A DNA stretch of 64,000 nt from the NCBI GenBank assembly GCA_036435485.1, contig CM071595.1, positions 105,578,580 to 105,642,579 of the forward strand, read 5' to 3'. How positions within the stretch are numbered: position 1 is the first letter of the stretch; each line of letters opens with the position of its first letter. Under the pieces are notes generated by a model. It had not been told where the DNA came from. It was given only the letters and a program-made list of their open reading frames with translations, and ran no database searches. Below are positions 1-11,295 of the stretch, piece after piece. This stretch comes from Saposhnikovia divaricata (lineage: Eukaryota; Streptophyta; Magnoliopsida; Apiales; Apiaceae). The position numbers were made by a program, and so were the translations under genes.

Positions 1-249
1 ACCTCTGTCACAGATTTGACTCACAGATAGCAGATCATGCTTGAGTCCTGGACCCAGAGCTACATTTGTGATGATGACATTTCCAAGATTAATATTGCCA
101 TATCCCAGAGTATGTCCTATGTTGCCATCTCCATAGGAAACTTTTGGGCCAGCCTTTTCCACATACTCTGATAGCAGGGCTTAATTTCCAATCATGTGTC
201 CTGAACATCCACTGTCCACAACTAGGATAGTTTCCCTGATGCCCTGCAA
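1..249 (-). pseudogene. pol: pol of element D, N-terminal protease part, broken and partial
   Basis: The frame opens at a TTG (247-249) directly after an in-frame TGA, as in element E. It has the retroviral-type aspartic protease motif DSGCSGHM, followed by the conserved stretch leading to the GAG-pre-integrase region. A TAA at 181-183 interrupts the frame right after the protease motif, where element E has a sense codon, so this copy cannot make a full polyprotein. The frame is otherwise open to base 1. Integrase, RT and RNase H are expected to the left of the window. Confidence 0.85.
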
Positions 250-259
250 TCACAAAAAA

Positions 260-2530
260 TTACCGAGGATTAGATTTAAGGATCCAGACTTGCTTGGATC
301 CTTTGGCTTTCTTAATTTTGTTAGCTTTATCAGCGGAATTTACACTATCGGAGTTTAAGCTAACTTTATCAGAGTTTACACTTGCAGAATTAACTCTAAC
401 CCATTTCAGATTAGGTTTCAGTTCATAGTAATTATGATAAATAGCATGATAATTTCTGCAAGTATAAATAGAATGCCAAGTGCTTCCACAGTGTTTGCAT
501 AAAGTCTGTGGCCTAGTTCTAAAATTATCTTTCTTTACTTCAGACTTGGAAGGTAAAGAATTAATGTCTTTGTTCTTCCTGTAAAAACTAGCAAGATGGT
601 TAGTGCTACCACAGTTATGACATGTCTTTCTTGGAGCTAAAGTAGCAAGCATTGGATAATTACCTTGAGTGATGCCTACTTTACCATTTCTGTTCTTTCT
701 AGGCACTTTCTGTTTCTTAACAGATTTTAACTCCTTAAGCTTATGCTTAATTTGTTTATCTGTCATTAAACCAATATTAACCTGTTTAACAATAGTTTTT
801 ACTGGTTCTTTCTTAACAGCTTCTTTTCCACCTTCAAACCTAGGTTCACTTATTCCATTTACAAATGTTCCAAATTTCTTAGGTGGAAGAGGTGGTCTAA
901 TCTTGACTGTATTCTGAAACCTAAGTTCATCTTCCTCAGAGTAACCTAGACCTACAGTGTCAGATTGAAAAACTTCTTGAGTGTCTTTTCCAGAGTGAGT
1001 CCAAGTTTTAATAATATGATTTGCCTTTTCCAATTCAGATTCTAGTTGTTTATACTTACTTAACAACTCTTGTTCAAGATAGACAGCATCATCTCTCTCA
1101 TTTTGAACTTGCTGCATGTTAGAAAGTTTCTCTTCTACAACCTTATTTCTCACTTTGAGTTCAGAATTCTCAGTTTTGATTCTCTCATTCTCTAAAGTCT
1201 GATCCCTATAACTGATATGCAAAGCCTTAAGATATATTCTTAATTCAGTTATATCATCAGTATTATAAGCATAGGCAGTTAGAGGTACCTTGTTTTCAGA
1301 ATCTTCAGCTTCATCAACATGAGTAGCCATGAGAGCATAGTTCACATCCTCATCTAAGTCAGAGGTGTCTGCCCAATCTCTACCTTTAGTGAAGAGTGCC
1401 TTCTCAGTTTTACCCTTCTTGCACTCAGGAGCATAATGACCCATCTCCTTACACTTATAGCATTGAATCTCAGACTTGTCTCTTTTCCCAGATTTGGTAT
1501 CCTTTCTTTCAGATTTGCTGAAATTCTTCCTGTCAAACTTTGAATCATTCTTGGAGAATCTCTTCCCTTTCTTGAAGTTTTTGAATCCCATCTTCTTGAA
1601 GGTCTTTACCATCAAGGCAGCCATTTTCATCATTTCCTCATCATCTTCAGAATCAGATGATCCATCTGTATTTGAGTCAACATCAGAGTTTGATGACTCA
1701 CTTTCAGAATGAATGACCAAAGCTTTTCCTTTTGCCTTCTTCCTTGATGCTTCCTTCTTTGAGGGTCTTTCTTCAACTCTTAGAGCAACAGATTTTGACT
1801 TTCTGCCTGATCTTCTGCTTCTCTGTTCCATTTCTACTTCATGAGTCTTGAGCAACCCATAGATCTCATCAATATCAGTATCAGCCAGATCATAGTTGTC
1901 TCTAATAGTGGTTGTCTTAACATCCCACTTTTCAGGTAGAGAAAGAAGAAACTTGAGATTTGAATCTTCTAGATCATATTCTTTATTAACCAGTGACAGA
2001 TCATTAAGTAGCTTACAGAATCTGTCAAAGGTTTCTGTCATTGATTCTTCAGATTTAGCCTCAAAGTGTTCATACTCCTTTGTGAGTATGTTCCTTCTAT
2101 TCTTCTTGATTGTTGAAGTTCCCTGACATCTAACCTCTAGAGCATCCCAAATCTCTTTTGCAGTTTTACAATTGATCACTTTGTTAGACATAACATTATC
2201 CAATGAACTATGAAGCAGATGTCTAACCTTTGCATCCTTACCAATGGATGAAATGTCCTCAGGAGTCAAATCTTTTTTCTCCTTTGGAATTGATTTAGCT
2301 TCCTGTCCAGCAGCGACAACAGATAATTTTGTAGGCTTATGAGGGCCTTCATAAATTCTGTCAAGATATTCTGGATTTGTAGCCTCCAGAAACATAGCCA
2401 TTTTCACCTTCCAGGTTGAGTATTCTGCTGGCTTAAGAATAGGAACCCTGATTGTCTCATATCGACTCACAGTTGCAGGTTGAGCCTTCTCAGAACTAGA
2501 GCCTGATGTTGGAGGAGGAATTTCTGCCAT
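260..2530 (-). CDS. gag: Gag of element D (Copia, UBN2-type, long C-terminal extension)
   Basis: A 756-aa open frame. It would form the nucleocapsid particle in the cytoplasm. Residues about 1-240 match the plant Copia gag fold (UBN2/retrotran_gag_2), including the region around KEIWDALEVRCQG. A Lys/Ser-rich acidic linker follows. A CX2CX4HX4C zinc knuckle (CYKCKEMGHYAPEC) lies near residue 355, then a coiled-coil-like Glu/Lys stretch (about 440-520). Two more knuckle-like motifs lie near 635 and 673. In the second, the last Cys is replaced by Tyr (CHNCGSTNHLASFY), whereas element E keeps Cys. The gag frame itself is intact although pol has a stop. The start at 2530 is the first ATG after the leader and matches element E. 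Confidence 0.9.
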   Translation of the reverse strand: MAEIPPPTSGSSSEKAQPATVSRYETIRVPILKPAEYSTWKVKMAMFLEATNPEYLDRIYEGPHKPTKLSVVAAGQEAKSIPKEKKDLTPEDISSIGKDAKVRHLLHSSLDNVMSNKVINCKTAKEIWDALEVRCQGTSTIKKNRRNILTKEYEHFEAKSEESMTETFDRFCKLLNDLSLVNKEYDLEDSNLKFLLSLPEKWDVKTTTIRDNYDLADTDIDEIYGLLKTHEVEMEQRSRRSGRKSKSVALRVEERPSKKEASRKKAKGKALVIHSESESSNSDVDSNTDGSSDSEDDEEMMKMAALMVKTFKKMGFKNFKKGKRFSKNDSKFDRKNFSKSERKDTKSGKRDKSEIQCYKCKEMGHYAPECKKGKTEKALFTKGRDWADTSDLDEDVNYALMATHVDEAEDSENKVPLTAYAYNTDDITELRIYLKALHISYRDQTLENERIKTENSELKVRNKVVEEKLSNMQQVQNERDDAVYLEQELLSKYKQLESELEKANHIIKTWTHSGKDTQEVFQSDTVGLGYSEEDELRFQNTVKIRPPLPPKKFGTFVNGISEPRFEGGKEAVKKEPVKTIVKQVNIGLMTDKQIKHKLKELKSVKKQKVPRKNRNGKVGITQGNYPMLATLAPRKTCHNCGSTNHLASFYRKNKDINSLPSKSEVKKDNFRTRPQTLCKHCGSTWHSIYTCRNYHAIYHNYYELKPNLKWVRVNSASVNSDKVSLNSDSVNSADKANKIKKAKGSKQVWILKSNPR

Positions 2531-2583
2531 TGATTATAGTTATGTGTGTGTGGATCTTAAACTGTATTAAATTAACAGATTAA

Positions 2584-2597
2584 ACTCTGATACAAAT
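2584..2597 (-). other. Degenerate primer-binding site of element D
   Basis: Next to the 5' LTR the minus strand reads TTTGTATCAGAG. Elements A, B and E all have TGGTATCAGAGC here, the usual complement of plant initiator tRNA-Met. D differs from it by one base in this core (TG-T for TG-G), plus a change at the end. Confidence 0.7.
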
Positions 2598-3162
2598 TGT
2601 TAGGCCGAATACACACTTATAATCAACTAAGTATGAGGGAATAACAATAAGTTCTTTAAAAACTTTAAAAACTGTTTGGAATTAACTTCTCTCTTAGTGA
2701 TGTAAAATATCACAGAGAGCTGCTTAGGTTATAATGAACGATATTGTGTTACACGATCGATACCCTTCTAGGGTTAACCTAACTGTATTTATAAAGATAT
2801 ACAGCTACGTACAATTGATAATTGATTCACCTATAAATCAGCTATACAAATGTTATCAATTATGATTGCTACACATCTCCTAAGTCAACTCAATCTCTTT
2901 AACAGCTATCCAATCTGTAAAGATATTGCTTCCATAATTATCTTCAATTAATCTTTAATCACTGTTGACTGGAGACGCGCTTCCTCTAGACAGAGTTTAA
3001 CTAAACTCTGTCGAGCTTCCAATGTCAGCGTATAGCAAACTCTGTCTAGCTTCCAACTGTCAGAGTTTAACTAAACTCTGACTGCTTCATGTTTCAAGTT
3101 AAACTCTGTTTTTCCCTGTAAAACTTAAACACTGATATTAACCACATCAATTATATTTAACA
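2598..3162 (-). repeat. 5' LTR of element D (565 bp)
   Basis: Begins TGTTAGGCCG and ends TATTTAACA on the plus strand, with the TG...CA ends and short inverted termini of LTRs. It aligns along its length to the E LTRs. A TATA-like TTTATAAATA lies on the minus strand at 2786-2795. The U3 half carries repeated CAGAGTTTAA / TTAAACTCTG motifs, some as near-perfect palindromes (2990-3120). Confidence 0.9.
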
Positions 3163-4481
3163 AGATCTTAGAAAAACAAAACAGGATTCTTGAGGAGATT
3201 GCTAGACAAAAAGAAGCTCCTACTGCAAGAAGAGGAAGAGGCAGAGGAAATAGAAACAGAGGAAGAGGAAGGAAACCAGTTCAGACAAGTACAAGATAGA
3301 CAAGATCTAGTGGAATCAAAATAGAAGAAGTTACTGAGAACACAAAGAAGAAAGCTCCACTATTTCTTGAGAACACTCCATCATCTAATGTATTTGCTGA
3401 ATCTGTTACAGTTGAAGAAGAAACTCCTTTGGTTAGAAGGAAAAAAGTTGTTGAAGAAGCTAAGGATAACATTGCTGGAATAACTCAAATTATTGCTTCT
3501 GACTCTGAATCTATTAAGGATGCAACAGATGAGTACGTGAGAAGAATTTTTGAGTCTGATAAACAATTATGGTATGACAGAAATAGACTTGTTCCAGAAC
3601 ATCAACAGAATGATACACCAGTAATTGGAAAGAAAAGCAAGAAATGGAAGAACAGAGTAAGCAACTATAGAGAACCAGTTGTTTTCAAATCTGTTGATAT
3701 AATTACTGGACCTTCACTGATTGAGTCTGATGAATCTTCATTGATTGCTAAAGCTGAATCTGTTGAATCTGCTAAATCTCCGCCAATGTGGACGAGTATG
3801 CAATCTGGTTTGAAGGGTTTAGAACCTGGAACAAGAGGATGTATTGGATTTCATAATGCAGAAGTTTTTTTTATATCTCAAACAGATCAACATTTTCTTG
3901 TTAAAAGGATTGGTGATGAACTAACTGTTGATGATCTTTGGGAACTAGAATCTGTTGCTATTGTTGCTTGCAATGTGAACTCAAAGAAGATAGAGAAATT
4001 GTTGTATTTCATGAAAGACAAAAGTGTCAAGAAGCTGTCTATTCATGAGGTGTTGTGCAAATACACAAAAGAGCTAAAATATGTTCACTATTTGCTTGAA
4101 AATAGACAAATCCCTGATAAAGAAGCCAGTGTTTACAATAACTGGTGTACCATGATTTTCAGAACAATCACGTCCAGATATTTAAAAGGAGGATCAAGGT
4201 ATGATGGTAATTACACTCCCATGTACTTGAATACAGAAGGAAAAGAAGTTGAAATGCAAAGGGGTTCAGCTGTTAAAAAAGTGATATTTTATCAAGAACA
4301 ATTATCTCTGAATCCTGATGGAAAAGATCTTGCATATTTACTGTTGGGAGATTTAGATTTACCGAGAAGCTCAATTCAGAATCTCAGGGCAGGTATTTAT
4401 CAGATTAGTGAAGAAGATGAAGAACTCAGGAATCTGAAGAAAAGACTGATTCAAATTCTCGAAATTAAAGAAGAAGAATAA
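3163..4481 (+). pseudogene. Third ORF (ORF3) of element C, C-terminal part
   Basis: The frame is open from the D junction except for one in-frame TAG at 3297-3299, then continues to 4481. The first part has an Arg/Gly-rich stretch (3215-3280, RGRGN/RGRG type). The rest is Ser/Glu/Lys-rich, then globular. The last ~130 residues align with the C-terminus of ORF3 of element E: YV-YLL, then Y-x(n)-YxPxY with an EM-x-x-GxA stretch, then LRAxIYQ followed by an acidic tail. No ATG is visible near the left end, which fits truncation by D. Function unknown. It is the post-pol ORF position occupied by the so-called env-like gene in Sireviruses, but I see no membrane segment here. Confidence 0.75.
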
Positions 4482-4590
4482 TTATCAAGCTCCTTGCAGA
4501 TGAGTAATTTCTTTGTGAGAATTTCTGAGACTAAGTCTGAGGATTTCTTGTAATATTTTGTTTTGACTTTTTGACATCACTGAATCAAGG

Positions 4591-4621
4591 AATTTGTACT
4601 TTATTTCACAAAGTACAAATT
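4591..4621 (+). other. Stem-loop next to the element C polypurine tract
   Basis: AATTTGTACTTT (4591-4602) pairs perfectly with AAAGTACAAATT (4610-4621) across a 7-base loop. The second arm runs straight into the GGGGG of the polypurine tract. Confidence 0.6.
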
Positions 4622-4630
4622 GGGGGTGAT
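4620..4630 (+). other. Polypurine tract of element C
   Basis: TTGGGGGTGAT lies immediately 5' of the 3' LTR. It is the expected plus-strand DNA primer site and fixes the plus orientation of C. Confidence 0.75.
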
Positions 4631-5133
4631 TGTTAGATATTGATTAAAGTGATGATCAGGATCTGGACTATTGATCAGATACTGATGCTGATGTCATCAG
4701 TAATGCACCGTCAGGATTGGGTTATCATCAGGATTGGAAGTTGATCAGGATTTCATGAGGATATACATAAGTCCAGTAATCTAGGAAGATTGACATGTCG
4801 GTTCCTGATTTATAGGAACGCAGCTATCATTTAAGATATGTACTAAGAAACGTATGTAATTGATTTGATATATCTTGTAATTGATAGTGTAGCTGTGTAC
4901 TGTATATAAACACAGTTTAGGTTTTACTTAATTGTAATCGCTTACACGAATTATCTTGTAACCTAGCAGCTCTCAAGAACATAAGAATTTCTTGAGAGAG
5001 TTTGTAACAGTTTTATATCAGAATTAATAAAGTTGTTATTTATTCATACTTGTGTTATTATTTCTGTTTAAGTCGAAAATCTTATACAATTGTATTCAAC
5101 CCCCCTTCTACAATTGTTAATTACTGGGCAACA
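4631..5133 (+). repeat. 3' LTR of element C (503 bp)
   Basis: Starts TGTTAGATAT and ends CAACA. A TATA box TATATAA lies at 4903-4909. The pyrimidine-rich end (AACCCCCCTTCTA near 5098-5110) is common in Copia LTRs. U3 has four close copies of a (A)TCAGGAT motif between 4653 and 4752. The right edge is confirmed by the undisturbed target at 15651. Confidence 0.85.
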
Positions 5134-8014
5134 CACAGTATTGAATAAATATTCAGAGAATATTTATTGAATCAGAAATATTTAAAGAATATTTATAAAT
5201 ATGAAAGAAGATTTTTAATCGAAATATTTCTCAAAATAATTCTCGAATGAATATAAAGAAAATATTTATTGAATAAATAAATACTTAAATGAATATTCGA
5301 AATAATATTTGTTTAATCAATAAGACTTGAAAGGAATATCTGAAATAATATTCGATAAATGAATCGACTTTAAATGAATACTGAAGAATAATATTCATTG
5401 AATAGATAACGTTCAATTAAATATTTGAAGTAATGGTCATTAAATAAATAATCTCGAACGAATATTCAAAATAATATCCATCAACCAAATTATGGAAAAT
5501 ATTTAGTTAAATACTTTCCCTCGATAGTAATTACGATATATCAAGAAGTACTGACTCCCGGTCTATATTCAACGAATACGATATATATGCCCTTCTCTAA
5601 GGGACTTAACCACATTCGGCTTATAACTGATACATTATCTATCTAGCTTATAAGCCACAATAATCAAGGAACAAGTATAACAACATGAATTGAAAACAGG
5701 CATGCATGCAATGGCATATGTATAACAACAGTCATATATATATTATCACAACAACAGCCTTTAATAGGATTTGAAACTTGCCTGGTAATCGGGTGTGGGT
5801 AGAGGCAGCGTGTCCCGGGTCAGCTCGGTGATCTATAAACAATCAGAATATTCGAGATTAATCACCTAACACTTCTTTAGAAGGTTACGTATAAACTTTA
5901 CTTAAATTGAAATACGCTTTCTAGTTATCTCGTTATGCACCCTTTTGTATAACTCTTTTTATTACCGATACGATCCGACTTTTGTTCGCTATTAAGACAT
6001 GTCATTATACTTACACTTGACATATACTTAAGCCGGGTAAGTTCTAAGGTCGGTCGTTTACGAACCAAGATTATACCTCGAATTTTATCGCCCGTTTTCT
6101 AGGTGGTTTTCCAAAGTTATAACCAATTGTCCTTTTTAGGGTTCGTTCGCGTTTAACCTTGATTCGAACATTTTTATAAAATCGGAAAACGATCCGTTTG
6201 ACATGTGGTTTTCTATCACACCTTCCTTTTTATCTCTAGTATTTGATTACCATGATTCGCTACTGACTTACTTATTTTACGAGGGTTCAATTTCAGTTAC
6301 GAACTCTAATTTCCGGTTTTGAACCCCTTTTAGTAAATCGGCCATAATTCCTAAACCGTAAGTCCGTTTCACATGATCTTTATATCAAAACGAAGCTTAT
6401 AACATAATCTATCTTGTCATGGCTAAATATGAAACTGTACAGGAAGTTATAGCTACTGTCATACACGATTTCTTAAGGTTAACGAAATTTCGGCATTACG
6501 ACGGCTATAAATCGAACGTTTCTAAATTCGTAACACCAAAACCAAGCCACACCGGGCACCATACAACTTATACACATGATTTCTCATCTCAAAATGTCCA
6601 AGAACCACTGACTTTAATATTATAATCATCATATCACTAAAATCATCAAACCACTAACTAATCATGCTTATAACATTAACATAATCATAACTAAGCTAGA
6701 TCCATCAAGAACATGATTAAATCTCAAGACAAAAGCTAGGGTTTCAAGTGGTTACCTTCTTGAGAGTATTTACTAGCCTTACTAAGCTTGGTATGGTCCT
6801 TGGATTGCCTTAAGTTAGCTTAGATCAACCATGAAACTAAGAAAAAACAAGGTTAGTTCATGAAGATCACTATTCATCATCACCTTTAATGATTTTTTTG
6901 AAAATGGTAAAAAGATTAATTTGGAGCTAATATTTCTAGGAGATATAAGCTATGATATGTAGTACTTACCATAAAACTTTGGAGATCAAACAATGGTTGG
7001 AACCCCTTGATCTTGCTCTTGGCCGAGAGTTTACAAAGGAGAGAAAAAGATGGTGTTTTGCTTTGTGTTTTGGTGAGTAATGAAATAATTCATGTAATAT
7101 CTAGCTATATTTGATGCATCTCTTGCCTTTTATGTTGTTAACAATCTATTGGACCAAGTGTCACCCATCCATTTGGCCACTTGTTGGCACCACAATACGC
7201 AACTCCATTTTTGGCAAAGTGCAAGTATACCACTCACTTGCTTGTTGACTTATATGTGGGTCACTTGTATCTTTATTTTTCCACCAATTTATTTCTCTTG
7301 TATCTTGGCTCTCAGCTTGTCTTTTTGTCCGGTTATTGCTCAATTTAATTGATCGTTCGAAGGAATATCTCAAAGATTTCTAGTTAGGGTTTTACCAAAA
7401 ACCGTCTTAACATATATACCATCATTCTTCATTCTTTTTAATAATTCTTGAACTTATATTCCTTAAATCCCTTCAGTAATTCCTTAAGTCTCTCATTGTT
7501 CAGGAAAATCTTGAGGAAAATAAAAGTGATATTTTTCAGATTCCGATAGCTTTTACATACACTCTTTTTCCCCCTGGATCACTAATACGAACTCAGAATT
7601 TCGTTCCGGGTACTTCTATATAGCGTCGTCTAATAATATTCCTAATTCCACCAAATCACTATTCACCACTTATTCTTTACTTATTCTTTTAGGGTTATAT
7701 AGATGTCCCGGTTCTCTTTCGATCGTTCCTTAACCTTTTTTACGGAACCACTGGACTGATAACCGATATCGATTTGGATGACATAAGAATAACCTTCCCC
7801 TTCGGAATTATCAAATCTTAATTTCCTAGGAGATAGATCATTCTTATCTAGATTGTCAACCAATAGCATTCTTCATGACATATAAATATTTGAATCCAAA
7901 TCCATTCCATTCATTCATTAGAACAATTGTTACATCGTAGTCGTAACCACTATTCACTATTATATCCATACATAATAAAATGTTTTAATTCCATCCAAAA
8001 TCTGGGTTCTTACA
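5134..8014 (-). repeat. 3' LTR of element A, partial (2881 bp)
   Basis: Collinear with 15651-18314 plus 46518-46733 (2880 bp), with only about 1-2 percent differences in the stretches I compared. It ends GGGTTCTTACA at 8014. The first ~385 bp are an AT-rich array of GAATATTC-type units. I see no credible gene in it; the short frames at 6419-6625 and 7149-7373 have no recognisable content. Confidence 0.9.
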
Positions 8015-8033
8015 GTCTCCCCTCCTTAAAAGG
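8015..8033 (-). other. Polypurine tract of element A
   Basis: The minus strand reads CCTTTTAAGGAGGGGAGAC directly before the 3' LTR. The same tract occurs in element B at 22827-22845. Confidence 0.8.
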
Positions 8034-8047
8034 ATTCCATCCTGGAA

Positions 8048-8470
8048 TCATTCTGAAAATAAATGGGGGTACTTTTCCATCATTGCGCTTTCTAGCTCCC
8101 AGGTTGATTCTTCCACATTGTGGTTCTGCCACAGAACTCTGACTAATTTGATGACCTTATTCCGAAGCACTTGTTCTTTTCGGTCTATGATTTCCACAGG
8201 TTGCTCTACATAGGTCAAGTCTGGTTTCATATCCACTTGCTCATACTCCACAATATGCTTGGCATCCGGATTATATTTTCTTAGCATCGAAACATGGAAC
8301 ACATTGTGCACTTGCTGCAGATTTGGAGGTAAGGCTAGTTCGTAAGCTATTTCCCTAATACATCTTAAGATCTCAAACGGTCCAATATATCTGGGACTCA
8401 GCTTTCCTTTCTTTCCAAACCTCATTAAGCCTTTCCAAGGTGATACCTTTAAGAACACTAGGTCTCCCAC
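8048..8470 (-). pseudogene. pol: Element A pol: integrase C-terminus with chromodomain-like tail
   Basis: A 140-residue fragment. It begins in the GPF-type C-terminal integrase region (LSPRYIGPFEIL) and goes through VHNVFHVSMLRKY to a chromodomain-like segment (PVEIIDRKEQVLRNKVI, then VRVLWQNHNVEESTWE). In chromoviruses this tail targets integration to heterochromatin marks. It is separated from the rest of pol by a TGA at 8537-8539. The conserved aromatic cage cannot be judged fully by eye. Confidence 0.85.
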
Positions 8471-8553
8471 TTCGTATTCTTTGCCCTTCCGAGCTAAATC
8501 GGCATATTTCTTTTGTCGATGCTGGGCTGCTACCAGTCATCCTTTAATTAGAT

Positions 8554-10251
8554 CTACTGCATCTTTAGTCCGTTGGACCACTTCAGGTCCGAGCATCTTT
8601 CGCTCTCCAACTTCATCCCATACAAGGGAGATCGGCATTTCCTTCCATAAAGGGCCTCATAAGGTGGCATTCCTATGCTTAAATGGAAACTATTGTTGTA
8701 TAAGAACTCAATCAATGGCAAGTGATCATCCCAGTTTCCTTTAAAATCTATAGCACAGACTCTCAACATATCCTCTAGCGTTTGGATGGTCCTTTCACTT
8801 TGCCCGTCTGTCTGGGGGTGATAAGCCGTACTCATATTTAGCCTGGTTCCTACACATTCTTGGAAGCTCCTCCAAAACCTGGAGTTAAATCTGGGATCTC
8901 GATCGGATACTATAGCGACTGGGACTGCATGTCGTGCCACTATCTCTTTTAAGTAGATATCCACTAGTCTGTCGACCGTGTACCTTTCGTTGATCGGGAG
9001 AAAGTGAGCTGACTTCGTTAGTCGATCTACAATTACCCATATGGCATCATGATTAGCCTTGGTCCTTGGTAAACCTACTACGAAATCCGTGGCTATATGT
9101 TCCCATTTCCATTCGGGAATCTCTAAGGGGTGTAGAAGTCCACTGGGTCTCTGATGCTCTGCTTTCAATCGCTGGCAGGTCAAGCATCTGCTTACCCATT
9201 CTGCGACGTCCTTTTTCATGTTGGGCCACCAGTAGTACTCTTTCAAATCTCTATACATCTTGGTACTACCGGGGTGCACTGAGTATCTAGAGTTGTGTGC
9301 TTCATATAAGATCTCATCCTTGAGTTCCTGAACGGTTGGAATCCATATCCTGTATGTGTACCTCATGATTCCTTCTTTGTCTCTTTCACACTTAATTTCT
9401 TCTCCGGTCATTATCTCTTCCGTGGAGTTCTCTTCTTCCTCCATTATCCGTTCTTGACATAGTCTAATCTTTTCTAACAATGGAAGCTGGATTCGAATTT
9501 CCATCAACTTCTCTTGGCCTTCTTCGGGTAGCTTAATCTCAATTTCCAGCTTCTGAAAATCTTTCACTAACTCTTCCTCTGAAGTTATCATCTTGAGCTT
9601 CTCTTTCCTACTAAGGGCATCGGCCACCACATTGGCTTTGCCCGGGTGATAACGAATCTCGCAGTCATAATCCTTGATTAGCTCTAGCCATCTTCTCTGG
9701 CGCATGTTAAGCTCTTTCTGAGTAAAAATGTACTTGAGGCTCTTATGGTCAGTGTAGATCTCGCACCTTTCTCCATACAGATAGTGCCTCCAAATCTTTA
9801 AGGCATAAACAATTGCTGCTAATTCCAGATCATGGGTGGGGTATCGTACCTCATAATCCTTCAATTGCCTTGATGCATATGCTATTAGCTTACCGTGCTG
9901 CATAAGCACGCACCCTAATCCTTTATGCGAAGCATCACTATAAATTACGAAATCTCCTTTTCCTTCAGGTAACGCCAACACTGGGGCCATCGCCAACCTC
10001 TTCTTTAGCTCTTGGAAACTCTTCTCGCACTTTTTAGTCCATTTGAATTTCTCAGTTTTACGGGTAAGTCGAGTTAACAAGGCTGCGATATTTGCAAAAT
10101 CTTGAACAAATCGTCTATAATATCCTGCCAGTCCGATGGAACTCCTTGCCTCGGTTGGGGTGGTTGGTCGTTCCCAATTTGAGACTGCCTCTATCTTGGA
10201 GGGGTCTACCAACACTCCTTCTCTATTGATTACATGCCCTAAGAATTGCAC
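8554..10251 (-). pseudogene. pol: Element A pol: RT thumb, RNase H and integrase core
   Basis: A 565-residue open stretch. Order: RT connection ([10 protein letters not shown], then YYRRFVQDF); RNase H with [33 protein letters not shown] and IYTDHKSL; integrase zinc-binding region with H near [17 protein letters not shown] and CLTCQR; integrase core with the first Asp in ATDFVVGLP, the second in IVSDRDPRF and the Glu in [14 protein letters not shown]. So the catalytic triad is present. A 1-bp deletion near 8628 shifts the frame after the integrase core, and two TAG codons (10261-10263, 10294-10296) separate it from the RT palm. Confidence 0.9.
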
Positions 10252-10293
10252 CTCATTTTTCTAGAACTCACACTTTGAGAATTTGGCATATAG

Positions 10294-11202
10294 CTACTCT
10301 TTCCTGAGTGTTTCTAAGGTTATCCTCAAATGTTCTACGTGTTCTTCCTCCATCCTTGAGTAGATAAGAATATCGTCAATGAAAACTATCACGAACTTAT
10401 TCAAATATTCCTTGAACACCCTATTCATCAAATCCATGAATGCTGCTGGGGCATTGGTCAATCCAAATGACATCACCAAGAACACATAATGTCCATATTT
10501 GGTACGGAATGCAGTCTTCGGGATATCTTCAGGTTTGATCTTCAGTTGGTGATATCCAGTTCTCAAGTCAATCTTAGAGAAATACACAGCTCCTCTTAGC
10601 TGGTCAAACAAGTCATCAATTCTGGGTAACGGGTACTTATTCTTTATGGTTAGCTTGTTCAACTCTCTGTAGTCGATGCATAACCTCATACTCCCGTCCT
10701 TCTTCTTAACAAATAATACTGGTGCGCCCCAAGGCGACACACTAGGTCTTATCATACCCTTATCCAATAATTCCTGTAACTGCTTAGCTAGCTCTTTCAT
10801 TTCCATTGGGGCTAAGCGGTACGGGGCCTTCGAAACTGGCGTCGTTCCCGGGGCTAACTCGATAGCAAACTCAATCACTCTATCCGGCGGTAATCCGGGA
10901 AGATCTTGTGGGAACACATCTTCGAATTCATTAATTATCGGAATGTCTTGTATCTTGGGCGCTTCCTTCTGGGTGTCGATAACGTAAGCTAAATAAGCCT
11001 CGTTTCCTTTTCGTAGCAATCTCTTGGTCTGCGCCATGGTTAGAATCGTCTGGGTCTGTCGCATCCCCTTAAACACTACTTCCTTCTTTCTTGGGGTTTT
11101 CAACTTAACCTTCTTTCCTTTACAATCTATCTGCGCGTTATTGTGAGACAACCAATCCATACCCAAAATGACATCAAATTCCTCTACCTTAAAAGGAATC
11201 AA
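10294..11202 (-). pseudogene. pol: Element A pol: reverse transcriptase palm and fingers
   Basis: Contains the post-protease motif VILGMDWL, then RT with [16 protein letters not shown], the first catalytic Asp in [13 protein letters not shown] and the catalytic FIDDIL (in place of the more common YVDD). All are standard for Ty3/gypsy RT. It is separated from the protease by a TGA at 11218-11220 and from the RT thumb by a TAG at 10294-10296. Confidence 0.9.
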
Positions 11203-11295
11203 ATCGACATAGAAAGATCATCCTCCTATCTCTAATTTGCAATTGGGGTGAATCTGATTAACTGGAACGACTTCCTGATTAGCTATCTCTACTTG

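Larger units (their letters stand above)
1..3162 (-). mobile_element. Element D: Sirevirus-like Copia retrotransposon, 5' part, cut by the window edge
   Basis: Read on the minus strand the order is 5' LTR (3162-2598), degenerate primer site, gag, then the first 83 codons of pol. The rest lies left of base 1. It has the same layout as element E and aligns with it in gag, pol and LTR, but is clearly diverged (LTR 565 bp against 508 bp). It interrupts plus-strand element C at 3162/3163, so it is younger than C. The 5-bp TSD should begin with AGATC at 3163, but the other copy is outside the window. Confidence 0.9.
3163..5133 (+). mobile_element. Element C: 3' part of a plus-strand Copia (Sirevirus-like) element
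   Basis: Only the end of a third ORF, the polypurine tract and the 3' LTR remain in view. The left part is displaced by element D and lies off-window. C sits inside the 3' LTR of element A: the sequence after 5133 (CACAG...) continues exactly where the undisturbed copy of that LTR has CACAG at 15651. That fixes the right boundary and the expected TSD. Confidence 0.85.

Noticed and set aside
669..2126. Plus-strand open frames over element D gag
   Set aside because: They run antisense to an intact gag frame and have hydrophobic, low-information products, so they are shadows.
7149..7373. Small open frames on both strands, repeated at 17662-17889
   Set aside because: Both lie in LTR copies of element A with no start context, TATA box or recognisable domain. 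Their similarity is just LTR identity.
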